From contig WGNC01000007.1 in NCBI GenBank assembly GCA_016124745.1, positions 1 to 64,000 of the forward strand: a DNA stretch of 64,000 nt, written 5' to 3'. Shown here piece by piece: positions 18,301 through 30,395 of the stretch. The translations under genes and the position numbers were made by a program. This stretch comes from Thiobacillus sp. (GTDB lineage Bacteria > Pseudomonadota > Gammaproteobacteria > Burkholderiales > Thiobacillaceae). The notes under the pieces are model-generated. The model was not told the DNA's origin. It was given only the letters and a program-made list of their open reading frames with translations, and did no database searches. The stretch's first letter is position 1; each line of letters begins with the position of its first letter.

Positions 18301-18543
18301 GGCGCGCCCTTAGTCTCGCAAACATTCAACCGGCAGCAAGGAATGCTGCCTCGGATCAAGATACGACTGCGAGCGAAAAAAGTCGATGGACAGGAGCCTC
18401 ACGGGGGAGAGGAGACTCATCGAACATATGAGCAGGACGCGCTGCAACTGGCGGACAGGGTGCCGAAGTGGCCGGCAGAGCCCATATTGTCGCAGCAAAT
18501 GCAAAGACCATCCCGAAGGATGGCTTAGCGGGGATGCGGGCTC

Positions 18544-18948
18544 TTAACGTTCGATGGCGAGCAACTCGACTTCGAAGGTCAGCACGGTGTTGGGCGGAAT
18601 GACCCCGGGAATGCCACGAGCGCCATATCCGGTATCAGCCGGACAGGTGAGCCTGGCCTTGCCGCCGACCTTCATCTTCTGCACGCCCTGGGTCCAGCAA
18701 GGGATGACGCCACGCAGCGGAAAGGCGATGGACTCGTTGCGCTTGTATGAACTGTCGAACTCGGTTCCGTCCGGCAGCGTTCCACGATAATGCACGCGGA
18801 CCGTGTTGTCTGCAGTGGGCGAAGCCCCCTGACCCGGCTTGACATGAACCACCACGACCCCCGATGGCAGGGTTTCCGTACTTCCGGCCAGTGCGGAAGC
18901 GCTGAGGCCCAGAGTTGCGATCGCCATGAGGATTTGAAGTGTTCGCAT
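18544..18948 (-). CDS. FKBP-type peptidyl-prolyl cis-trans isomerase
   Basis: This is a secreted proline isomerase (134 aa) with a signal peptide (LMAIATLGLSASALA-G). One FKBP domain follows, with VRVHYRGTLPDGTEFDSSY, FPLRGVIPCWTQGVQKMKVGGKARLTCP, GYGARGIPGVIPPN and a closing LTFEVELLAIER. It probably assists folding in the periplasm. Two cysteines lie inside the domain. The start follows GGGAGAC. It lies directly downstream of the small winged-helix gene, 39 bp away. Confidence 0.88.
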   Translation of the reverse strand: MRTLQILMAIATLGLSASALAGSTETLPSGVVVVHVKPGQGASPTADNTVRVHYRGTLPDGTEFDSSYKRNESIAFPLRGVIPCWTQGVQKMKVGGKARLTCPADTGYGARGIPGVIPPNTVLTFEVELLAIER

Positions 18949-18987
18949 TGAAGTCTCCCAACGAATGAAGTGAAGCGGCTGCGGTTT

Positions 18988-19254
18988 CTAGTCCGATGAT
19001 GCGCTTTTGCCGCTTCCGGCCTTTCGACCAGGCGCGACCGGCGGCACGTAGCCCGAAATCCGGCACTGGATCCCATCGATACGCTTGTTGCCATTGAAGT
19101 GGGTGACGCTGCACTGGGAGATTTCGCCGCGTTTCATCAGGTCAGCGAGCGACTTGCGTACTTGAGACAGGGCAATCCCGGTTGCCGATGCGATCTCCAG
19201 GTCGAGTAGCTGCCCATGTTTTTTCAAGTGGCTGAGAACCAGGTCTGTCTGCAT
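18988..19254 (-). CDS. small winged-helix DNA-binding protein
   Basis: The protein is 88 aa. Residues 1-60 form a winged-helix layout (LLDLEIASATGIALSQVRKSLADLMKRGEIS), followed by a basic, glycine- and proline-rich tail. It is similar in style to FaeA-like or ROK-leader HTH domains. The start ATG 19254 has AAAGGAG upstream; the longer track ORF would run into the tRNA terminator. It could regulate the FKBP gene that follows, but no target is evident. Confidence 0.6.
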   Translation of the reverse strand: MQTDLVLSHLKKHGQLLDLEIASATGIALSQVRKSLADLMKRGEISQCSVTHFNGNKRIDGIQCRISGYVPPVAPGRKAGSGKSASSD

Positions 19255-19330
19255 GTCGACTCCTTTGACGTGATGATGAGCGTGTGACTCGATGCGGGTC
19301 CTCGAGCCAGTCCAGAAAATCCGGAAAAGC

Positions 19331-19355
19331 AAAAAAGCCACCCCGTGGAGTGGCC
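19331..19355 (-). terminator. intrinsic terminator of tRNA-Asn
   Basis: On the minus strand, GCCACTCCACGGGGTGGC is followed by TTTTTT: a GC-rich hairpin plus a T-run 17 bp past the tRNA 3' CCA. It is a textbook Rho-independent terminator for the tRNA transcript. Confidence 0.85.
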
Positions 19356-19371
19356 TGAATGCAGCTTTGTC

Positions 19372-19447
19372 TGGCTCCCCGACCTGGGCTCGAACCAGGG
19401 ACCTGCGGATTAACAGTCCGTCGCTCTACCGACTGAGCTATCGGGGA
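19372..19447 (-). tRNA. tRNA-Asn (GTT)
   Basis: The minus-strand sequence starts TCCCCGATAGCTCAG and ends TCGGGGAGCCA. Acceptor arms TCCCCGA and TCGGGGA pair fully. The anticodon loop CTGTTAA gives GTT (Asn). The T-arm has GGTTCGAGC, and CCA is encoded. Length is 76 nt. Confidence 0.97.
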
Positions 19448-19560
19448 ATAGGAAAGCGCGCATTCTAGTGTCGGCGGCCTGATCGGTCAAGTCTCTGCAC
19501 GCCTGTTTTACCCTATTTCGTCGCCGAAACGGGTTTCTGGCGACCTGTGGAGTGGCCGTC

Positions 19561-20838
19561 TCAGGTCGGACTCGCCAGATTCATTCGCTCCAGGCGCTGG
19601 CACAGGGTGTCGATGATGCGGCGGGCGATTGGCGCGGAATGCAGCATCAGCTCTTCCATGATCTGTGGCGGCAGCGCCAGGACGGTGATTTCCGTGGCGG
19701 CCACCACCGAGGCGGTGCGTTGTTCGTTCAGCAGGTAGGCCATCTCGCCGAATAACTGGCCTTCCTTGAGTTCGCCGAGCCGGCGAAGTCCATCTTCGGT
19801 GTGCTTGTAGACGGCGGCGCGACCGGCATAGAGGAAATAGGCGGTACGCGAGTCGTCGCCTTCCTCGATCAGCGTATGGCCTGCAGGGTGGATTTCGCCG
19901 TACCTTTCCAGCAGCCGGTTGAGGTCACCGAAAACATAGGCTTCGAGCTTGTTTGCACCCTCGCCGCTGCGGCCGAGGAACAGCTTTTCCAGCGCGTCGA
20001 TGTCGGCCTTGCCGTAGGCATACAGTGCCTGGGCCCAAAGATACAGCAGCAGGAAGGCGAAAAAGGCGCCAATCAGTACGAACACCACACTTCCCAGCGC
20101 GCCGTAGAGGCTGAGGAAATTCTCCAGTTTGAAGAACGCGCCAAAGACCACGAGCAGCAGCGCCATGCTCACCGTTGCGGCAAACGAGAATATGGCCGCG
20201 TCGCGCGCGCGGGGATGCCGAAGCGGCAGGCGCCAGTAGGCAGCGAACAACAGCCCCCATACCATCGCAAACGCCAACAGGGTGTTGAGCGTCTGCAGCC
20301 CCTGTGCGCTGCCCAGGCCGATGAAATCGTTCTCGGCCAGGAAACTCAGCGTGGTCTGCGCCAGCGCGGCCACGCCCATCAGCAGAAACAGCACCGGCAG
20401 GATGACGAGCGGCAGCACCCACGACACCACCATATTGCGCTTGCTCTGGTCGGCAAAGATGATGCGGAACGCGCCCTGCACCGCGTTGACCAGCCCGCGC
20501 GACGACAGCACCAGGGTGGCCAGGCCGACGCCCCCGGCGGTCAGCTGGGCCTGGCGTGGAATGAAGCCGAGCGCGGTGAGGCTTTCCAGTTGCATCTGGT
20601 CATAGAGTGCCGCCATGAGGATGGTTGCGGGTGCAGAATTCTCGGCAATGTGCCCCAGCAGCTGCAGGGCGTAGCTCAGCAGCAGCAATAGCGGGGTGGC
20701 CGACAGCAGAAAATAGAATGCCGTCGCCGCAGCATGGTTTTTCAGGCCATTCTGGCCGAACAGGCGCAGGGTGGAATAGGCGAGCTGCAGCAACCAGCTC
20801 AGGGTGCCGCGGGTAGGGGGCAGGGCTGAGGTACGCAT
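19561..20838 (-). CDS. YihY/BrkB-family membrane protein fused to a cyclic-nucleotide-binding domain
   Basis: The protein is 425 aa. Residues 1-275 are a YihY (formerly annotated RNase BN) membrane domain with about six helices, including AAATAFYFLLSATPLLLLL and the GALGSVVFVLIGAFFAFLLLYLWAQALYAYG end. Residues about 305-415 are a CAP-type cNMP-binding beta-barrel with GHTLIEEGDDSRTAYFLYAGRAAVY and the phosphate cassette FGEMAYLLNEQRTASVVA, in which the key arginine is kept. YihY domains are usually stand-alone, so ligand-gated control of an unknown membrane activity is suggested. The gene is single and lies between tRNA-Asn and an aminotransferase. Confidence 0.8.
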   Translation of the reverse strand: MRTSALPPTRGTLSWLLQLAYSTLRLFGQNGLKNHAAATAFYFLLSATPLLLLLSYALQLLGHIAENSAPATILMAALYDQMQLESLTALGFIPRQAQLTAGGVGLATLVLSSRGLVNAVQGAFRIIFADQSKRNMVVSWVLPLVILPVLFLLMGVAALAQTTLSFLAENDFIGLGSAQGLQTLNTLLAFAMVWGLLFAAYWRLPLRHPRARDAAIFSFAATVSMALLLVVFGAFFKLENFLSLYGALGSVVFVLIGAFFAFLLLYLWAQALYAYGKADIDALEKLFLGRSGEGANKLEAYVFGDLNRLLERYGEIHPAGHTLIEEGDDSRTAYFLYAGRAAVYKHTEDGLRRLGELKEGQLFGEMAYLLNEQRTASVVAATEITVLALPPQIMEELMLHSAPIARRIIDTLCQRLERMNLASPT

Positions 20839-20876
20839 GGCGCTAGCCTAACTGCATACGCAGCGGCGAGCCAGCG

Positions 20877-22070
20877 TCAGGCCAGCGCGGCGGCGATGCG
20901 CTTGAGCGCCTTTTCCAGGTTGGCCTGCGAGGTTGCGAACGACAGGCGGATGTAACCTTCGGCGCCGAAGGCCGAGCCGGGAACCACCGCGACGTCGGCG
21001 CTTTCCAGCAGGTATTCGCAGAAGGCGATGTCGGTGCCTTCTTCGATGACGTCGCGCGCCAGCAGATTCATGATCGCGGGGCGCACGTCGGGGAAGGCGT
21101 AGAAGGCACCGCCGCTGTCCACGCACTTGAAGCCGGGGAGGGCGTTCAGCGCGTCGACGACATAGCGGTGGCGTGCCTTGAAGGCGTCGAGCATCGGCGT
21201 GATGCAAGCCTGGTCGCCGTTGAGCGCGGCTTCGGCGGCCACTTGCGAGATCGAGGTGGGGTTGGAGGTGGACTGCGACTGCACGTTGGTCATCGCGCGC
21301 AGGATGGCTTCCGGGCCGGCCGCGTAGCCGATGCGCCAGCCGGTCATCGAATAGGCCTTCGACACGCCGTTCAGCACCAGCGTGCGGTCGTAGAGGTCGG
21401 GACAGACATTGAGGATGTTGACGAACGGCACGTCGTTGAGCCGGATGTGCTCGTACATGTCGTCGGAGGCGATCAGCACCTGCGGGTGACGGCGCAGCAC
21501 TTCGCCGAGCGCGGCGAGTTCGTCGCCACTGTAGACCGCCCCGGTGGGATTGGAGGGGCTGTTGAGGACGAACAGCCGGGTCTGCGGAGTAATCGCTGCC
21601 TCGAGCTGAGCCGGGGTGACCTTGAAGCCCTGCTCGATGCCCGCCTCGATGATCACCGGCTTGCCGTCGGCGAGGATGACGATGTCGGGATACGACACCC
21701 AGTAGGGCGCGGGGATGATGACCTCGTCGCCGGCGTTGACGACGGCCTGTACCAGGTTGAAGAAGCTCTGCTTGCCGCCGCACGAGACCAGGATCTGCTT
21801 GGGGGTGTAGTCGAGCCCGTTGTCGCGCTTGAACTTGGCGATGACCGCCGCCTTCAGGCTGGGGGTGCCATCCACTGCCGTGTATTTGGTAAAACCCGCG
21901 TTGATCGCCGCGATCGCCGCGTCCTTGATGTGCTGCGGGGTGTCGAAGTCGGGCTCGCCGGCGCCGAGGCCGACGATGTCGCGGCCGGATGCCTTGAGCG
22001 CGGCGGCGCGGGCGGTGACGGCCAGGGTGGGGGAAGGCTTGATGGCCTGTACGCGGCGGGAGAGTTCCAC
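20877..22070 (-). CDS. aspartate aminotransferase, class I (PLP-dependent)
   Basis: The enzyme is a cytoplasmic PLP aminotransferase of 397 aa, of the type I-gamma aspartate aminotransferase group common in bacteria. Key features are [11 protein letters not shown] near the N-terminus, [12 protein letters not shown], the PLP lysine in [19 protein letters not shown], and a C-terminal IRLSFA arginine that binds the substrate carboxylate. I set the start at GTG 22070 (AAGGAACCACT-GTG), which gives the usual [15 protein letters not shown] opening. The track ORF extends falsely into uvrB. It is divergent from uvrB with 70 bp between starts. Confidence 0.9.
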   Translation of the reverse strand: MELSRRVQAIKPSPTLAVTARAAALKASGRDIVGLGAGEPDFDTPQHIKDAAIAAINAGFTKYTAVDGTPSLKAAVIAKFKRDNGLDYTPKQILVSCGGKQSFFNLVQAVVNAGDEVIIPAPYWVSYPDIVILADGKPVIIEAGIEQGFKVTPAQLEAAITPQTRLFVLNSPSNPTGAVYSGDELAALGEVLRRHPQVLIASDDMYEHIRLNDVPFVNILNVCPDLYDRTLVLNGVSKAYSMTGWRIGYAAGPEAILRAMTNVQSQSTSNPTSISQVAAEAALNGDQACITPMLDAFKARHRYVVDALNALPGFKCVDSGGAFYAFPDVRPAIMNLLARDVIEEGTDIAFCEYLLESADVAVVPGSAFGAEGYIRLSFATSQANLEKALKRIAAALA

Positions 22071-22140
22071 AGTGGTTCCTTCATGCACCCGTCTTGACGG
22101 AGTGCTACTATCGATAAGTTTTAGCCGCGCGATTTTACCC

Positions 22141-24160
<2,020 letters not shown>

Positions 24161-24168
<8 letters not shown>

Positions 24169-24655
24169 GGTTTTGATGGTGTGCATGGGCAATATCTGCC
24201 GTTCGCCGATGGCGGAAGGGATGCTGCGCAAGGCACTGCAGGAGGCTGGCCTCGATCGGCACGTGGAAGTGGATTCCGCCGGGACGCATGCTTATCACAT
24301 TGGATCGGCGCCTGATCCGCGGGCTCAGCAGGCGGTGAGCCGACGTGGCGCGGATATCAGCCGGTTGCGCGGACGCCAGGTTGCTGCAACCGATTTCGAG
24401 GCATTCGATTACATCCTGGTGATGGACACTGACAACTACAGCAAGCTGGTCCGCCTTGCCCCGGCGCTCCACCATCACAAGATCCGGCGCCTGCTGTCTT
24501 TCAGCCGCAAGTATCCCAACCTCGATGTGGTCGATCCGTATTACGGCGGCGCCCAGGGGTTCGAGGAAAATCTCGACATGATCGAGGATGCGGTGAAGGG
24601 ACTGATCCGGGATATTGCCGGTGCTCCGCAGGCGAAGCAGTGGCCAGGCATCTGA
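24161..24655 (+). CDS. low molecular weight protein-tyrosine phosphatase
   Basis: The product is a phosphatase of 164 aa. The signature loop [14 protein letters not shown] has catalytic C8 and R14, and the general acid aspartate lies in VVDPYYGG. Members dephosphorylate bacterial tyrosine kinases or small acylphosphate substrates; no kinase is next to it. ATG 24161 overlaps the end of uvrB, which suggests co-transcription. Confidence 0.9.
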
Positions 24656-24752
24656 ACGCTGAATGCTACCGATTGAAAAGGATCTTGCCTGGAGTCGAGC
24701 CGAGCAGCCCGTCACAGAACTAGCGTGACCATTCCGTTCCCGGCAGGCAAGA

Positions 24753-24778
24753 AAAACGGGCGCCCCAGCGCCCGTTTT
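24753..24778. terminator. bidirectional intrinsic terminator
   Basis: ACGGGCGC-CCCA-GCGCCCGT forms an 8-bp stem flanked by A-run and T-run, so it works on both strands. It separates the convergent uvrB/phosphatase unit from the DUF1254 gene. Confidence 0.85.
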
Positions 24779-24806
24779 GTATTCAACCCATGAGGCATCG
24801 AGCCGA

Positions 24807-26321
24807 TCAGGGCTGCAGCTCGATCTCGCTCGGCCGCCAGGTCCTGTCAAACCACGGCTCCAGCGGGCCGTAGAGGCGCAGGATCATGAACCAGCCCTTG
24901 CCGGGAATCGTCTGCACCCAGTTGTTCTCCATGCTGGCCGGCGCCTTGGGTCCGAAGTACACGTCGACCGACCCGTCCGCGTTGACCCTGAATCCCTTGT
25001 CCTGGCTGCTGACACTGGGCGCTTTCTGGTCGGTCTGCAGCATCGAGCGTGTCTGGTTGTCGTAGACGATGACCGACCAGAAGGTCTTGACCGGAATATT
25101 GGGCGGCAGGTGCAGCTTGTAGGTCTTGGCACCGTCGAAGGGATTGCCGTTCGCGTCCTGGGCCGCCCAGGGATACTGCGATCCTTCACCAACCATCTTC
25201 TCCGCCATCGCCGGTGTCACGCCCGTGGCGAAATAGTAGAAGAAGGCCGCACCGTCGAGGTTGGCGACCCCAGGCGCGATCTCAAACTTGTAACCGCCGA
25301 AGAAAGGCAGACGCCACGCGCTGTTCGGGTAGAAATATGCATCCTTCTCGCGCAACTTGAAGGCGATGGTGCGCGCGGTGACGGCGCCGATATTGGCGGC
25401 ATCCGCCAGGATCTGTTTCATCCGGGCATCGGGGTTGAACGGCTTGCCCTTGACGATCCCGATCGAGGCGAACAAGCCGAGTGTCGTGGGATCGGAACCA
25501 TCGCTCGGCTCTTCCTGGATGGCCTTGTTCAGCATGTCCCAGAACGGGTAGTCACCAGGCGGGACAAAGTTCGCCGGTATGCCCGACGCGTTGACGAACT
25601 TCATTGGCGGCGGATTGGCTGCATCGGCCAGTCGATAGACCTTCAAGTGCTGCTTGACCGACTCGACCCCGGGCCTGGTCGAGCCGTCGACCAGGAAGGA
25701 GCGGAACGGCATCCAGTTGCCATAGGTGCTGGGCCGCACGACGTGATAGCCCGGTGGAATGTCGCCCGTGTAACCGGGCGGCAGGATGAGGTATTTGCCG
25801 CCTTGTCCCTTGTCTGCGCCGGTGATGCCGACGTCGGCTACCCAGCGATACCACATGTCGTCGATCAGCCCGAGCACCTTGGGCGGAATCTCGACGACCA
25901 GCGGCCCATCCCGAGTGTCGAGCCAGACGAAGCTGTAGATCGTGTTGTCGTTCGCCGTCAGTTCCACGGTTTTGGCATCGACCAGGTTTTCCCAGATCAC
26001 GTCGGTCTGATTGTCGGGGCCGAACCTGCGCATTGAGTCGCGCATGCCGATCTGGTTGACGATCGGGATTCCAAGCAGATAGGCCTGCAGCGCGCGCGAT
26101 CGGTCGAGGTTGTCATAAATTTTTTCGGCGGTGTTGGGCTTTGGGTAGCCGTCGGACAGGTGCAATGTGCCGATCGAGGTTTCGACCGTGTTAGGTGTGG
26201 CGACACCCGGTGCGATCGGCGTCGTCATCCTGTAGGTCTCGGCCGAGGCCGGCGTGACCATGGCGAGGGCGGAAATGCAGCTCAGTGCGATCGCCGCAAC
26301 GAACCCGGTTGAGTAGTTCAT
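24807..26321 (-). CDS. DUF1254/DUF1214 secreted protein
   Basis: The protein is 504 aa with a signal peptide (AIALSCISALAMVTPASA-E). An N-terminal DUF1254 domain includes VWLDTRDGPLVVEIPP, and a C-terminal DUF1214 domain includes KTFWSVIVYDNQTRSMLQTDQ and GKGWFMILRLYGPLEPWFDRTW. The biochemical role of this pair is unknown; it is a frequent periplasmic or secreted family in proteobacteria. The start ATG 26321 has AAGGAAAG. It is divergent from the second AraC paralogue, which may regulate it; the shared intergenic region carries the third copy of the 16-bp motif. Confidence 0.8.
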   Translation of the reverse strand: MNYSTGFVAAIALSCISALAMVTPASAETYRMTTPIAPGVATPNTVETSIGTLHLSDGYPKPNTAEKIYDNLDRSRALQAYLLGIPIVNQIGMRDSMRRFGPDNQTDVIWENLVDAKTVELTANDNTIYSFVWLDTRDGPLVVEIPPKVLGLIDDMWYRWVADVGITGADKGQGGKYLILPPGYTGDIPPGYHVVRPSTYGNWMPFRSFLVDGSTRPGVESVKQHLKVYRLADAANPPPMKFVNASGIPANFVPPGDYPFWDMLNKAIQEEPSDGSDPTTLGLFASIGIVKGKPFNPDARMKQILADAANIGAVTARTIAFKLREKDAYFYPNSAWRLPFFGGYKFEIAPGVANLDGAAFFYYFATGVTPAMAEKMVGEGSQYPWAAQDANGNPFDGAKTYKLHLPPNIPVKTFWSVIVYDNQTRSMLQTDQKAPSVSSQDKGFRVNADGSVDVYFGPKAPASMENNWVQTIPGKGWFMILRLYGPLEPWFDRTWRPSEIELQP

Positions 26322-26660
26322 GTTGCTTTCCTTTTCCATTGCTGTTGAAAATCCGGGTCAAGAGTCGATCCTGGCCGTTTCCTTCTGTCCGCATCCCGAT
26401 AGCGCAGCGTATGCTGGCTGCTTTTCTGTTGTGTGGCCTGGCAAACCGAGCCATGGCCGCAAATCCGGGCGCCGACTCCCCTTGTTCAGGTGAATTCAAG
26501 CAACGCTACTGTTGTTCAGTCTAATAAGTTGTGCCCACTCCCGCCTTGCAATTCCGGACAAATCCAGGCTATTTTTTGAAGTCTCGCGACTTGCTCTTTG
26601 TGTATGTCCCTCGAAATTGCGAACATGTCCCAATTGGCCCGGCACACTGGAGGGCTTGAA
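26322..26660. other. divergent intergenic region, DUF1254 / AraC2
   Basis: These 339 bp between divergent starts hold one copy of the CTTGCAATTCC motif (26545-26560). A 37-codon ORF at 26411-26524 has a hydrophobic start but no ribosome-binding site, and I do not believe it. Nothing else is recognised. Confidence 0.6.
26545..26560 (+). promoter_or_regulatory. shared 16-bp motif, candidate AraC-type regulator site (copy 3)
   Basis: CTTGCAATTCCGGACA differs from copy 1 at a single base. It lies between the divergent DUF1254 and AraC2 genes, 100 bp before the AraC2 start used here and 223 bp from the DUF1254 start. It has the same antisense orientation to the minus-strand gene as copy 1. Confidence 0.5.
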
Positions 26661-27779
26661 ATGGCCCTTTTTCGAATACAAGGCCTTGTGAAAGCGAACC
26701 GGAGCAGATGCGGAATGAAGCTTGAGAAACCTGGTGCCCAATCCTGCCCGTCGCGCGCACTGGCGATAAGCAAGCCGGGAACGGTGCGCATCGGTCCCGT
26801 TCTCGCGCTGCCGGTGGTCCTGGCCGAAATGGGCATCGATCCGGGGCATGCATTTTCAGAGGCCGGAGTCGATCTCGGGATTTTTCAGGATGGCGACAAT
26901 CGTTTGCCCATCGAGTCGCTTGGACGCCTGTTCGAATCCAGCGCAAGGTTGGCGAACTGCAGTCACATCGGGTTGCTGGTCGGGGAGCGATTCGACCTGA
27001 TGGGCCTCGGTCTGATCGGTGAACTGATGCGAAATTCGGCCACCGTGGGCGACGCGCTCCGCAGCTTGTTGCAGCATCTGCATTTGCACGACAGGGGGGC
27101 GGCGCCGCTGTTGCTGGCGCCCGATCCGGCTTACGTCATCCTGGCGTATTCCGTCTATCAACACAGCACCCCGGCGACGGCCTGCATTTACGATGCCGCG
27201 ATCGCGATCGGGTACCGGATTTTGCGAGAATTGTGCGGTCCGGGGTGGAAGCCCCTGCGCGTGCAGTTTGCCTACCGACAGCCAGACAAGGCCGCACCCT
27301 ATCGCCGCGTGTTCAAGTCGACGGTGGATTTCGACGCCGACGTTTCGGGGATCGTTTTCGACGCCATCTGGTTGCAGCATCCGATAAGGGGCGCTGATGC
27401 GGCGCGCCATGAGGTTCTCGCCAGGGCGATTCAAGACGCTGAAGCTGCAGGTCGGATGAGCTTTGCGGAACGGGTGCAAGGGGTTCTGCATCAGATGGTG
27501 CTCAGCGACACTGCGTCGGCAGCCGAGATCGCATTCCTGTTCGGGATCCACGAGCGCACCCTGCGCCGACGCCTCAAGTTCGATGGGAAGAACCTGCAAC
27601 GGCTGGTCAATGAAGCGCGATACGAACTGGCGAAGCATTTTCTCCAGAACACTGGACTCGCCGTATCGGAGATCGCAACGGCCCTGAAATACGCCGACCC
27701 GAACATCTTTTCCCGCGCCTTCCGCAACTGGTCAGGCGCCAGTCCGAAGCAGTGGCGTGAAGCCTGCCGGATCGGCTGA
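26661..27779 (+). CDS. AraC family transcriptional regulator, paralogue 2
   Basis: The regulator is 372 aa from ATG 26661, which follows GGAGGG at 6 nt. ATG 26715 is the alternative that fits the paralogue's length better. The N-terminal Arabinose_bd-type domain (RIGPVLALPVVLAEMG, IESLGRLFES, HLHLHDRGAAPLLLAPDP) and C-terminal HTH pair (IAFLFGIHERTLRRRL, VSEIATALKYADPNIFSRAFRNW) track the regulator at 14040 block by block. It probably controls the divergent DUF1254 gene and may share sites with its paralogue. The effector is unknown. Confidence 0.85.
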   Translation: MALFRIQGLVKANRSRCGMKLEKPGAQSCPSRALAISKPGTVRIGPVLALPVVLAEMGIDPGHAFSEAGVDLGIFQDGDNRLPIESLGRLFESSARLANCSHIGLLVGERFDLMGLGLIGELMRNSATVGDALRSLLQHLHLHDRGAAPLLLAPDPAYVILAYSVYQHSTPATACIYDAAIAIGYRILRELCGPGWKPLRVQFAYRQPDKAAPYRRVFKSTVDFDADVSGIVFDAIWLQHPIRGADAARHEVLARAIQDAEAAGRMSFAERVQGVLHQMVLSDTASAAEIAFLFGIHERTLRRRLKFDGKNLQRLVNEARYELAKHFLQNTGLAVSEIATALKYADPNIFSRAFRNWSGASPKQWREACRIG

Positions 27780-27830
27780 GGGCGCTGGCTTGAGAAGCCG
27801 GAGCCGAATTGTCGTTGGTGAAGCTGCGGA

Positions 27831-30395
27831 TCAATCCGTGCGCGTTTCCACCTGAACCAGCGGCTCCGGGCTTGGTTGCACCTGCGGCCGCGTGCGCCGT
27901 CGGGTCGGATGCGGCATGTCCGTCGCTGCGACTTCAACCGGGGGAACGCTCGCGGAAGCGGCGGTTTCCACCTGCGTCAGGCTCACTGCCTCGCCCTCGG
28001 GCTTGACCGAGGGACGACGGCGGCGGCGTGGACGTCCCGCTTCGCCAGTTTCGCTCGTGACCGTTGAAGCGACCTGGGTTTCCACCTGTTGCAGGTTCGC
28101 CGTACCGGTCGCCAGTTCGGCCAGAATGGTTGCTGGTGACGCGGTGACGGCCCCCGGAAGCAGCATGCCCGCCGCGACGTCAGCTTCCAGTTGCAAGGCT
28201 TGCTGCTGTGCGGGGGCAGCCTGGACGGGGGCTGCCTTCCTTGTTCCGGCGATTTCAATGATGGCGTGGAAGCGTGCTGGTGCCTGAGCCGAAGTGACCT
28301 CGATGATGGCGTGCGGCGTTCCCATCCCGTTGTTGTCTGCGACGTCCTGACGCCCTTCGCGCGGGCGGCGATTACCGCGTCCACGGCGGCTGCGCGGCTC
28401 GCGTTTTTCTTCGCTGCCCGCTCCCTGTGGCGATGCGGCGGCCTCTGCGGCGCGCGGTGCCGCTTCAGCTTCTGGACGCGGCTTGGGCTGGCGCGGCGCG
28501 CGCGGCGGTTTGGCCGTCTCCTTGGCGGATTCACCGCTGCTGCGTGCTTCGTTCGTGCGCGGTTCGGTCTGGCGGGAATCGCCGCGACCTTCACCACGGC
28601 CGCGACGCTGGCCGGGCTTGCGCTCGCGCCGCTCGCTCGGACGATCGCGTCGCGTGATGGCGGCCACCGGCTCGGCCGCAGGCGTGGTTTCGGCCGCAGG
28701 TGCTTCCTCACCCAGTTTTCTGAACCAGCCGAAGATGCGGTTGAACAGGCCGGACTGCTCCGGGCTCGGTGCTGCAACGACAGGCCGTGCAACCGGTGCC
28801 GGCTGCGGCGGCGGTGCGATCGATTTGACCGCGGCTTCGGGGCGGCCGGGCACTGCGGCCTGGGCGGCTTCGTAGCTGGACTCTGTTTCCGGCAGCGTCG
28901 CCATCTTGTAGCTCGGCTCGCTGGCTTCGCCCTGGTTCAGTTCGTCATGGCGCAGACGGGTGATGGTGTAGTGCGGGGTTTCCATGTGGATGTTGGGGAT
29001 CATCACCACATTGACCTTGAGGCGCGATTCCATGGTGTGGATATCGACGCGTTTTTCGTTGAGCAGGAAAGTCGCGACGTCGACCGGCAGCTGTACGTGC
29101 ACGGCGCCGGTGTTTTCCTTCATCGCCTCTTCCTGCAGGATGCGCAGGATGTGCAGCGCCGACGATTCGGTGCCGCGGATGTGGCCGGTGCCGTGGCAGC
29201 GCGGGCAGGGGTTGTAGCTGGTCTCGCCGAGCGAGGGCTGCAGCCGCTGACGCGACATTTCCAGCAGGCCGAAGCGCGAGATCTTGCCGGTCTGCACGCG
29301 GGCGCGGTCGTGGTGCAGGGCATCGCGCAGGCGGTTCTCGACCTCGCGCTGATGCTTGGGGTTTTCCATGTCGATGAAATCAATCACGATCAGGCCACCG
29401 AGATCGCGCAGACGCATCTGGCGGGCGACTTCGTCGGCCGCCTCGAGGTTCGTGTTGTAGGCGGTCTGTTCGACGTCGCTGCCCTTGGTGGCGCGTGCCG
29501 AGTTGACGTCGATCGACACCAGGGCCTCGGTGTGGTCGATCACGATGGCGCCGCCCGATGGCAGGTTGACCTGGCGCGAAAATGCGGATTCGATCTGGTG
29601 TTCGATCTGGAAACGCGAGAACAGCGGCACGTCATCGCGATAGAGCTTGACCTTGTTGACGTTGGCCGGCATCACGTGTGCCATGAACTGCTGCGCCTGC
29701 TCGAAGATGTCTTCGGTATCGACCAGCAGTTCGCCGATGTCGGCGGAGAAGTAATCGCGGATGGCGCGGATCACCAGGCTGCCTTCCTGGTAGATCAGGA
29801 AGGCCCCGGATTGCGACGACGAGGCGCCGTCAATGGCCTTCCACAGGCTCAGCAGGTAATTCAGGTCCCACTGGAATTCCTCGGCGGTGCGACCGATACC
29901 CGCCGTGCGGGCGATGAGGCTCATGCCCTCCGGAATGTCGAGCTGCGCCAGGGTGTCGCGCAGCTCGTTGCGCTCCTCGCCTTCGATACGGCGCGAAACG
30001 CCACCACCGCGCGGGTTGGTCGGCATCAGCACGACGTAGCGGCCGGCCAGCGATACGTAGGTGGTGAGCGCCGCGCCCTTGTTGCCGCGTTCATCCTTTT
30101 CCACCTGGACCAGCAGTTCCTGGCCTTCTTTCAGGTTCTCGGGGACGCGGCCGCCGTTGGGCAGGCAGGATCGGGCGATTTCCTTGAACGGCAGGAAGCC
30201 GTGGCGCTCGCAGCCATAATCGACGAATGCGGCTTCGAGGCTGGGTTCGACGCGGGTGATGACACCCTTGTAGATATTGCCCTTGCGTTGTTCCTTGCTG
30301 GCGGACTCGATGTCAAGGTCGACGAGCTTCTGGCCCTCGACGATGGCAACCCGGAGTTCTTCCGCCTGGGTTGCGTTGAAAAGCATGCGCTTCAT
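27831..30395 (-). CDS. rne: ribonuclease E (Rne/Rng family)
   Basis: This is an endoribonuclease (854 aa) for mRNA decay and rRNA/tRNA processing. The start [18 protein letters not shown] is typical. It has an S1 domain ([18 protein letters not shown]), catalytic aspartates around [13 protein letters not shown] and LIVIDFIDM, and a Zn-link CPRCHGTG. The C-terminal 350 residues are Arg/Pro/Glu/Ala-rich and low complexity: the disordered scaffold arm for a degradosome and membrane or RNA contacts. It is divergent from rluC, as in many proteobacteria, with a 412-bp gap that likely carries the long rne leader used for autoregulation. Confidence 0.95.
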   Translation of the reverse strand: MKRMLFNATQAEELRVAIVEGQKLVDLDIESASKEQRKGNIYKGVITRVEPSLEAAFVDYGCERHGFLPFKEIARSCLPNGGRVPENLKEGQELLVQVEKDERGNKGAALTTYVSLAGRYVVLMPTNPRGGGVSRRIEGEERNELRDTLAQLDIPEGMSLIARTAGIGRTAEEFQWDLNYLLSLWKAIDGASSSQSGAFLIYQEGSLVIRAIRDYFSADIGELLVDTEDIFEQAQQFMAHVMPANVNKVKLYRDDVPLFSRFQIEHQIESAFSRQVNLPSGGAIVIDHTEALVSIDVNSARATKGSDVEQTAYNTNLEAADEVARQMRLRDLGGLIVIDFIDMENPKHQREVENRLRDALHHDRARVQTGKISRFGLLEMSRQRLQPSLGETSYNPCPRCHGTGHIRGTESSALHILRILQEEAMKENTGAVHVQLPVDVATFLLNEKRVDIHTMESRLKVNVVMIPNIHMETPHYTITRLRHDELNQGEASEPSYKMATLPETESSYEAAQAAVPGRPEAAVKSIAPPPQPAPVARPVVAAPSPEQSGLFNRIFGWFRKLGEEAPAAETTPAAEPVAAITRRDRPSERRERKPGQRRGRGEGRGDSRQTEPRTNEARSSGESAKETAKPPRAPRQPKPRPEAEAAPRAAEAAASPQGAGSEEKREPRSRRGRGNRRPREGRQDVADNNGMGTPHAIIEVTSAQAPARFHAIIEIAGTRKAAPVQAAPAQQQALQLEADVAAGMLLPGAVTASPATILAELATGTANLQQVETQVASTVTSETGEAGRPRRRRRPSVKPEGEAVSLTQVETAASASVPPVEVAATDMPHPTRRRTRPQVQPSPEPLVQVETRTD

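Noticed and set aside
18301-18543. Possible small RNA in the gap between the adhesin-like and FKBP genes
   Set aside because: No clear promoter plus terminator pair or conserved structure could be read by eye.
26411-26524. 37-codon ORF with a signal-like start between DUF1254 and AraC2
   Set aside because: There is no ribosome-binding site and no family similarity; the hydrophobic start could be chance.
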